Shown piece after piece: positions 56,850 to 64,000 of a stretch of DNA of 64,000 bases. Source of the stretch: Polytrichum commune. Lineage: Eukaryota > Streptophyta > Polytrichopsida > Polytrichales > Polytrichaceae. A model generated the notes under the pieces. It saw nothing but the letters and a program-made list of their open reading frames with translations, searched no databases and had not been told where the DNA came from. Both the position numbers and the translations under genes were made by a program. Positions within the stretch are counted from its first letter, which is position 1. Every line of letters starts with the position of its first letter. The DNA lies in contig OX485803.1 in NCBI GenBank assembly GCA_950295325.1, positions 1,612,001 to 1,676,000 of the forward strand, given 5' to 3'.

Positions 56850-58045
56850 AGTGGACCACCTCACTCTGGTTACAGGTATCCTCAATTTCCCCCCCAAAGC
56901 TTAGACTCAGTGTCGAAGGTTTGGGGTGTAGGGTCTATTGCCAGGGTCTCCACTCTAATGAAGGATAAATCATTTCCGGAATCCTTGTGCATCTCCCAAA
57001 TATAAGTCACCAACATTTGAACATCATTTTACTTCTTGCTTAACAATCAATAGTAGCACCTCACTCTGCTTTCAAGTATCCTTGAGTCCCACAAATGTTA
57101 GACTGAGGGTTTAAGTTTAGGACTAATTAACACTCCACTCATGCAAAATAAATCAATTTCGGAATCCTTGTGCATCTCCTAAACATAAGCCATCAACACT
57201 TGAACGTGGATTTACTTATCGATTAACAATCAATTGCAGCACCTCGCTCCGCTTACAAGCATCCGTGATCCTTCGAACCTCAGACTGAGGGTTTAGGGTT
57301 CAGGGTTTATCAACAGGTTGTCCACTCTGATGCAAGATAATTCATTTTCTGAATCCTTACGCATCTCCTAATAACTCATCAACATTCAAACATAGAGATA
57401 CAACTCCTCACTCTGCTTACAAGCATCCGCAATCCTCCGAATCTCAGACTGAGGGTTTAAGGGTTCAGGTCTATTATCAGGGTGTCCACTCTGAATCATG
57501 ATAAATGATTTCCTGATTCCTTATGCCTCTCGCGATAACTCATCCACATGCAAATGTGAATTTATTTCTCGCTTATGAACCGATTTGCACCGCCTCACTC
57601 TGCGTACAAGCATCCTCGATCCTCCGGAGCTAGACTGATGTTAGTTTAGGGTTCAGAGTTTATTGCCAGGGTCTCCCGCATTGTTCATGATAAATGATTT
57701 CCAGAATCCTAGTTGTGCATCTTCCAGTAACTCATCAGCATCCAAACATAAATTTAAACCTCTCGGTTATACATTCACTGCACCACCTCAATCTCATGGC
57801 AACCGTCCTCGATCCTCTGAAGCTCTAATGGTTTAGGGCTCAGAATTTATTAACTTAACAGGTCTCCAATCCGATTCACTATAAATCCTTATGCACATCT
57901 TAATACCTCATCAACATCAAACATTCACTTTAACTCAACCACTAATTCAAGCGCACTACGCATCTCCAAATTCCAATCCGTCCGAATCTGTGCTGAATCA
58001 GGGCCAGGGTCTCTGGTCTGCAATCGTGCTTGAACAGACATAAAC
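56850..58045. repeat. ~185-bp tandem array with telomere-like cores
   Basis: The word CACCTCACTCTG or a close variant recurs at 56857, 57057, 57240, 57404, 57591 and 57784, with a decayed seventh near 57953. Spacings are 200, 183, 164, 187 and 193 bp. Each unit continues with ACAAGCATCCTCGATCCTCC-like sequence, then a GACTGAGGGTTTAGGGTTCA-like core, then GTCTCCACTCTG and GATAAATCATTTCC, then TTGTGCATCTCC and CTCATCAACATTC-like blocks. The core resembles the plant telomere repeat. No open frame is conserved between units, so it is a satellite-like array. Confidence 0.85.
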
Positions 58046-58049
58046 TCAG

Positions 58050-59480
58050 AGTATCGTACCCAAAACCACTTAACCTCAATCACTTTAAAAAAAAACCAAT
58101 TAACTCATTGACTGAATCCTCGGATAGGCTGAACCACCGGGGGGTTAGGGTTGATTGGACGATACAATTCCAGAATTCTTATAACCCACTTAATTGCACT
58201 GTGATATCATGAAAAAACCACGGATTCACTTGTGGAAACAGATGAAACATATTGTGGTTACAAGAGGGAGTTGCAAATGGTAGCTGGTACTCAAGATGAA
58301 GTGGTTGCAGTTACTGTTCCGCATCATTGTCACACTTGTCGTTAATCACAAGGCAGGGGGGAGAAGACGAAACAAAGGGCATTTGGAGAGAGAGGGCCAG
58401 CAGGGCAGTACAGACAAGAGGAGGCTGGTCATATCCTTCCGACCGTAAGTCTGTGACGTGGGTGTAGCATAGTACTACAACTCTGGCATGATGATCATGA
58501 GAGCAATCAAATGCAAGAGCCGGGCACGCAGACAAGTACTCTCTACTTACTGAGATAGATGTTGTTGGGGGAGCAGCTCCTCCGTGCGGACGCGGAAGAA
58601 TTTGCACATAAACAACTCCCCTCTTGTGAACGCCTCTCCATTAGATCTGTACTTCGGATTGAAGGCGGAAACAGATTGTGTACTTATTCTTGATCATTTG
58701 GAGGCGGCAGCCACGGCAGATCATCCATTGCCAAACTTTGCAAATTCTGCATTTCTCAGCAACCATTTAGCATACAAACAACATGTGTGAATTGACATTC
58801 AAGTAGGTAAAAACTACGCACTGGATATTGTACCCACCTGCTCAAGCTGGTTTATCAGTCATCACCGATCAGCTCATGGATAAAATATGAGAATTATGGA
58901 TGATATGATGTCTCCATGAATTAACAACAATGTTGAGCTGTGATAACCTTTCTACTCTTGGATGAGATATTGTTTATGCACTACATATTATACGCAAGGA
59001 ACCCCTACGGATTTTAGCAAGGCATCCTTGTGCCACCGTCCATAGCAAGGTTGCACATGTATAATAGTAGATGTAGCGTTGACCATGTCACGAGGGCATT
59101 GTGCTACAGTTGATGTTCGTCAGTGTTGTCTCCAATGAGGACAAGACACATCAACAAAGTTTGCGATGGTCAACACTACGTACTTGCAAGTTGTAGGTAT
59201 GGTTGGGGCCATGGATACAATTGATAGGATCATTACTAGGGTAAGTACAATTGATAGACACATTTGCTGCACCAACTTTCAAAAGGAAAAAAAAGGTTGA
59301 AAAAACAATGCCATGCGTGGATTAAGAATCTAGAGAAGATGCGTCCACTTGGAGGAGAGGCAAGGTCCTTTTGATATACAAACTTGGTTGATTGCTTATG
59401 GGGCTCAACCTCATCTCATGTCCTTAATTTTAAAAAGGTAGAATATCAAGTTGATCTTAAAAATATTTTGCTTTGCTTCT
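58050..59480. other. Right edge of the GC-richer island, no gene recognised
   Basis: Frames at 58030-58212, 58311-58607 and 58584-58790 are short and unrecognised. From about 58.9 kb the sequence becomes AT-rich again. Confidence 0.4.
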
Positions 59481-59910
59481 CTATGCACTTTGTGACATAC
59501 GAGGGTGCAATTCTCTCTTCCTCTCCCTATCAAATGTTATAAGGTTGGGGAAGTATGCAAGTCTTTACAAGATTGGTCCAAGCCACCGCCCAATTTTCAC
59601 AAGGTGAGATTGGTTGGTGCCACTAGGGGACAAACACATTTGAAGGTTTCCTTCTATGGCAAGGTGGCCACTCTCATGTGGCATGAGAAGACCTCCTTCC
59701 TTGACTATTCCGCCAAGTTTTGGAAGAAACCTTCTTACAGGGCAAGCTCTGAGGGTTCTTTTTCGCCACCAATAAATGGGAGGGACTCTTCCCTAATCCA
59801 TATAGATTATGTTTGTCACATGTTTGGGATCCCAAAAAGGTTTGGTAAAGTTTGGCTTTCAAATTCAACTACGTTTTTAAATAACTCTAGACGTATGCAT
59901 AGATTATAGA
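59480..59910 (+). pseudogene. LINE type 1 relic, second copy (plus strand)
   Basis: The 134-codon frame at 59505-59909 contains KVSFYGKVATLMWHE, then FLDYSAKFWKKP and SPPINGRDSSLIHIDYVCHM then FGIP. The relic at 39.3 kb encodes TFFYGKTPTLSWDPN, RFLNYTTKFG and, in another frame, GTSLGTIDFVCHKFGTP. The two DNA segments are therefore homologous and belong to the same LINE family, in the part just before the zinc-binding-like domain. The rest of the element is not found directly downstream. Confidence 0.7.
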
Positions 59911-59914
59911 CATG

Positions 59915-61009
59915 ATGGAATTTTATGTGTGCAATTCTGTTGGCAAACCTATGATAGAAATGACAACTAGTCATAGATGTGGATTGTACCACTTGTCAAA
60001 TAGCACGTGTTAGTTTCATGCACACTGTGTTATTTGTAAAGATACAATAATAAAAATAAAAACACACCTAGAAGGAATATTTGACCATATTGTATTTATA
60101 GTATGTAGGATAAACAAATTCATCATATTTTCTAGTTTCTTTCTCCAAATAATTTATTTGCAACGTGCATGTTTGAATTGTGCAAAATATACTCTCATAT
60201 GCATTATTAATTTTGTTCATAGTAATTTAACTCCTAGTTTAATTCTAGTCCACATGGCACCAAGCGGTGATAGTATATGCATTGTGCATTGGCATCACTT
60301 CCACCACACATGCCATTGGCAACCTAAGGGTGCATCTCATTTCCACCTAGTGCATTTTTGCCTTTCCAACATCCAAGTTTTGGTTCAGATGAGTATTTTG
60401 GGACTAAAACCAACCCAAGAGAGTGGTTTGGGGTTGATCCACTTTCATCACATGGGAAGGTGGGTTGAGAGGGAGTCCTTATATTCAACAAGGCTAATCC
60501 TTTCTCATAAGAGGCCCATTTTAGTGGCTTCAACCAATCTTGGCGTGCCAAGGGGATTGATGAAATGGAATTGGAAGCTTCTAGGTGGATGAAGGGTTGG
60601 TATCGGGCAAATTCTAAGTTTTTGATCCTTTTTTGGGGGGGGGGGGGGATTGTGTACAATAATTTTCTTCTAAAAGTAAATTGCTTTGAACAATTATATG
60701 TATGGGCTTCATTCCCATGAGTGATGACATCAAAAAATAAGACCCCTTATATAAGAAGCCTTAGGGGAGTCTTACTATACACTTATTACATCCCTATGAT
60801 TCATACTGTTTTTTCTTTTAATTTCTACAAAACTTAGATGGAACAATACATATCTCCCATTTATACGCTAGATTCTCATTAAAAGACTTTTTGTACACTC
60901 ACATGATATAGTACGAGCTAGCCCCCACCTCCCCCCCCTCAAAACAAAAAAGTCTTTTGGAAGCCCAAGGTTGTCTTGCTTTCTAGTCGCTTGATTCCAC
61001 GATTTTTTA
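59915..61009. other. Unassigned sequence
   Basis: Contains the 144-codon plus-strand frame 60158-60592, which has no recognised domain and may be part of the interrupted LINE. A 14-base G tract lies at 60635-60648. Confidence 0.4.
60635..60648. repeat. G homopolymer, 14 bases
   Basis: Uninterrupted run of 14 G. Confidence 0.95.
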
Positions 61010-61075
61010 ACGTGATGGTGTGGCATGCTTGAGGGGCTCCACCCCCCTCAAAGTGGGTATGTCTTTGTGGTTCTT
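61010..61075 (+). mobile_element. LINE type 1 3' region fragment
   Basis: GAGGGGCTCCACCCCCCTCA then AAGTGGGTATGTCTTTGTGG matches, on the same strand sense, the region just upstream of the 3' end of the 38.4-kb relic (complement of about 38395-38435: AAGGGGCTCCGCCTCCCTTT then GAAGTGGGCGCGTCC). It may be the 3' part of the 59.5-kb copy. Confidence 0.55.
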
Positions 61076-61986
61076 AATTTACTGTTGCTGAATCCTTTTG
61101 CCTTGGGTCTCAAAAAGTAAAAATTTAATGATGAACTCGATGCGGCAATGATAAAACAAAGACAAACATGGTCGTGAGCTATCCACAAAATATTATGGTC
61201 TATGAAATTGCACCCCCTATAGAACTAGACTTACTAAAGCACACAAAAGTTTGAGCGAGACTCGAGGAATTGGTAGTGGCCTCAAATTCATGGTTGACAT
61301 GCGCAGATGCTTCTATCACTTCGAAGAAGATAAAGTTTCAAAGCAAGATCAGTTTTTCTTGGATCTTTGGCTAAACTACGCGGAGTTCAAAGAAGCCAGA
61401 CTTGGTAAGACATAAGAACAAAATGTCCATTTTCACAAGAAATCCTCCTGCCAGCAGTGTGTATGTTTGACAAAATTCATTTGACGTTCAACTTCAAATC
61501 TACACTGTCACATGACGTTTTCAAAAAACAAAAAGAATGTCAATTGACAACTACATTTTCTTTTAAAATGTCACCTTTACGTCACATGTCTAGTAGTGCG
61601 TGTTATTCCAATTTCTAACGTGTCAATTGACGTGTAGTTTTTTTTCTTCACAAGTCACACTACATGTGAAATTCTAATTGCGCATCTCAGTTGATGTGAA
61701 TTTTTTGGTTGGTGCAAGTTTTTGCATGTCAGATGTCAAATTAATTGCAAAAGCTTTGTTAAAAGCACACATTGTTTGCCAAGTCGGGAGACATAAAATT
61801 GTGCAAATTAGGCTTCTTCCAAACTCTTGGGAGTAGTTAAGTCAGCAAGGAATGGATACAAGAAATTGTGCACTAATTTCATTCATTGAGTCCAAACAAT
61901 TTGCAGCTTTGTTGTAAGTTACTATCTGCCTCTTGACTTGGTTTGAGCTGCCAAGAGGGAAGAAGAGAGAGAGTTATTGCAAATTA
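61076..61986. other. Sequence rich in TGACGT-like and GTCAATTGAC palindromes
   Basis: Between about 61480 and 61740 the words TTGACGTTCAAC, CATGACGTTTTC, TTACGTCACATG and ATTGACGTGTAG occur, and the palindrome GTCAATTGAC occurs twice (61540 and 61622). It may be a small inverted-repeat element or a cluster of bZIP-type sites. No gene is nearby. Confidence 0.4.
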
Positions 61987-62175
61987 GCGTACCTCTCATC
62001 CACCTAACATCAAAACTTGACTCCCTATAGGTTTTTTTGTTGATTCATCTCCAATGACTTGGACTAATTAATTCAGGGTCTTCAAGGCTAATTTGGGTGT
62101 CCGATTGCCTAAACATAGTAGATTGTGGGTTGCATTTTCTTTTGGGGCTTTTATGTTGGATGAATGAGGCGTACG
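61987..62175. mobile_element. MITE family B, copy 3
   Basis: The left end is GCGTACCTCTCATCCACCTA then ACATCAAAA. The right end is CTTTTATGTTGGATGAATGA then GGCGTACG. About 189 bp, with GA runs just upstream (61970). Confidence 0.8.
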
Positions 62176-63235
62176 TCCGTATGCAATGATTCCCTCTCTT
62201 CATGGGAACGGTGTCTACATAAAGTTATTCATTAAGAGCATGAAAATGCAATGAACTATTTTATAGCATGAAAATGACTATTTTGTAGACAATCTAATTT
62301 CAAAGTCGACATTAAAGATCCCAAATGAATTTTGTGAAATCTAGTTGGAATGAATTGGCCCTCAACCTTGTAGGGAACTTGTTTTTACTAGAGCCCATGT
62401 TTCATAAAGATTAAATAAGTTTACATAGACACCTTTGTCTCCCAATCCTAAAATGAAAGAAGTTAGGTAAAACACATACAATCTGTAGGTATTTTTTCAA
62501 ATCTTCTCAACTATGTCCCATCAAATGCATTCACAATCTCTAGATTTCTACACTCAATGTCATTTCAGAACTTAAAGTTGTTATACACTTCCTCTAATGT
62601 TTCCACCATTCTAAGAATTAAGTTCACATACCCAATGACAAACTTTTACTTATGAATGAACCTAAATTTCCTATTTACTTTATTTATGGTAGACGAGCTT
62701 TGATTGAACCACTACAAGATCTATAAGATCTTACCACTCATTCCCTCCCACTAGATGGTTACAAAATCTGAGAATCGTGGTTTCAAAACCTACCAGTTTC
62801 GTAAGTCATACACATAACTTCACATACTGCGTCATCAAAGAACAAGAAAGTGAGCATGAAACGAGTGATGATAAGCTACTGGATTTCAGCAAGAAATGGT
62901 TGTCGGAATGCAGATCTAAGGGCATTTCGTGACTCAGAGGCATTTGCAAACTCTAGTATTTGAGATTAGTATTCACCGCGCTGATTTGATCTTGTCGCAT
63001 CATAGCCCACGTGTTGCATCTCCAAAAGCTGCTATGACAAGCCATCCTGCTTTCTCATATTGCGATGCACCTACCATTTAATAGTGATGATTGTATTGGA
63101 ACTCATGAATGGGAAGTCCATTCACTCTCACCCGCTGCTGTTGACAAACATCACTTGCGGATGGAAAAAGCAGCAAAAGCTAGAGGCCGGCCAAGCCATG
63201 GCCAATGTGGGTGAAGCTTCGTGACGCCTACAATG
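62176..63235. other. Unassigned sequence
   Basis: No gene or copy of families A to G is recognised. The words around 62755-62815 relate to the repeat scraps at 2.8 and 4.0 kb. Confidence 0.4.
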
Positions 63236-63460
63236 AACGTGGAGAACCGGTCACTAGTTACAGATGAACTGGTTGAGTTTGAGAAACAACCGGTTGAAGG
63301 TCAAAATTTTGGAGAATTGCCCCTCATTTTAGAGGAATCTATGGAATATACCTCGAATTAGTGAAGAAAATTTGAAAGATGTCAACATGTAACCGGTTGG
63401 ACTCATAAACATTAGGATCTTGACTGGTTATGTATAAAATCCTTCCTGGACACTGGACAC
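63236..63460 (+). repeat. Dispersed repeat family F, copy 4
   Basis: GAGAACCGGTCACTAGTTAC, then AACAACCGGTTGAAGG, then ATGGAATATACCTCGAATTA, then ACATGTAACCGGTTGGACTC and AGGATCTTGACTGGTTATG follow the family order. The first 40 codons are open (ELVEFEKQPVEGQNF is part of the reading). Confidence 0.7.
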
Positions 63461-64000
63461 CTACTTGGGGGGAGGAGGGTGAAAGCACATTGAAACGTTG
63501 CATACTCCCTTTTCTTTTCTCTTTTAGCCGAAGAAATCCCTAATTTGGAGTTAGATTTGTTGATTCAGTCTAATGAGACCCAAATGAATCATAAGAAAGT
63601 TGGGAGGGGCAAGTTTTTATCCTCTTCTCCCGTTCCCAACGGACAAGTGTTATGAACGGGCATTTGTCTGTTACGAGCTACATGGAACACAAATAAAGGG
63701 GGAAAATTACATGTATATTAAACATGTACGTACACAATCGCATAGGTGTTGCATGGATCACTACATTATACATATGATTTGGTATGAGCCCACACTTTTA
63801 TAATTTCATCATTGATTTGTTGTTAATTTTCTTGGAATCATTAGATGGCAACTTGAACCAAGTCGGTGGCCACATGACACTTGGTGCTACATGACAAATC
63901 ATGCCAGCCACTTAATATTTTTTCATGTATACAATTAAATGGGGGGGGGGTAAGATTGGTGCACAATATTATTTTTGCACCCCTTCAATTATATCAAAAC
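63461..64000. other. Unassigned sequence to the window end
   Basis: Includes a 10-base G tract at 63941-63950 and a short segment shared with about 18.4 kb (ACATGACACTTGGT). No gene is supported. Confidence 0.4.

Noticed and set aside
60158-60592. 144-codon plus-strand frame
   Set aside because: Not recognisable as LINE or host protein. An overlapping 111-codon minus-strand frame exists. Left as unassigned.
1-64000. CRISPR arrays, operons or bacterial regulatory sites
   Set aside because: Tandem repeats here lack regular spacers, and the retroelements, SINE and plant-type telomere motifs show a eukaryotic nuclear sequence.

Overview
This window looks like intergenic DNA from a large, repeat-rich land-plant nuclear genome. 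It is AT-rich, with short discontinuous reading frames and many microsatellites. It carries relics of a Ty1-copia gag, two kinds of LINE, Tigger/pogo transposons, a tRNA-like SINE and several MITE-like families. Plant-type telomere motifs (TTTAGGG and TTTTAGGG variants) also occur. The combination suggests a plant; a non-seed plant or another large-genome plant is possible, but I cannot name the species. I found no intact host protein-coding gene, no complete tRNA or rRNA gene and no CRISPR array. Nearly everything that can be annotated is mobile DNA in some state of decay.

Layout. 0-13 kb: a stray Tigger end, a CT-rich microsatellite zone, several MITE families, a SINE with a 13-bp target-site duplication (6997-7367), a pogo-type MITE with near-perfect termini (10616-11061) and a 145-bp tandem repeat. 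13-28 kb: more MITEs and a complete but internally deleted Tigger element with perfect 23-bp terminal inverted repeats and flanking TA (21240-22530). 28-46 kb: a copia gag pseudogene (31488-32092), a minus-strand LINE relic with an RT-associated zinc-binding-like tail (38348-39755), a second Tigger relic on the minus strand (about 42.1-43.3 kb) and a 5'-truncated LINE of another type (44762-45514). About 49-59 kb: a GC-richer island holding telomere-like motifs, a tandem MITE array (about 55.4-56.3 kb) and a ~185-bp tandem array (about 56.85-58.05 kb). 59-64 kb: a second relic of the first LINE type and further MITEs.

How the parts relate. The SINE at 7 kb and the LINE at 45 kb share a 3' region of about 140 bp ending in a hairpin, as expected if the SINE is mobilised by that LINE's machinery. 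Both Tigger transposase relics end in a PCNA-binding (PIP-box) motif, although each lost different internal parts. A pogo-type MITE and several solo ends carry related CAGTCTA termini. Seven MITE-like families (here called A to G) account for much of the remaining sequence.
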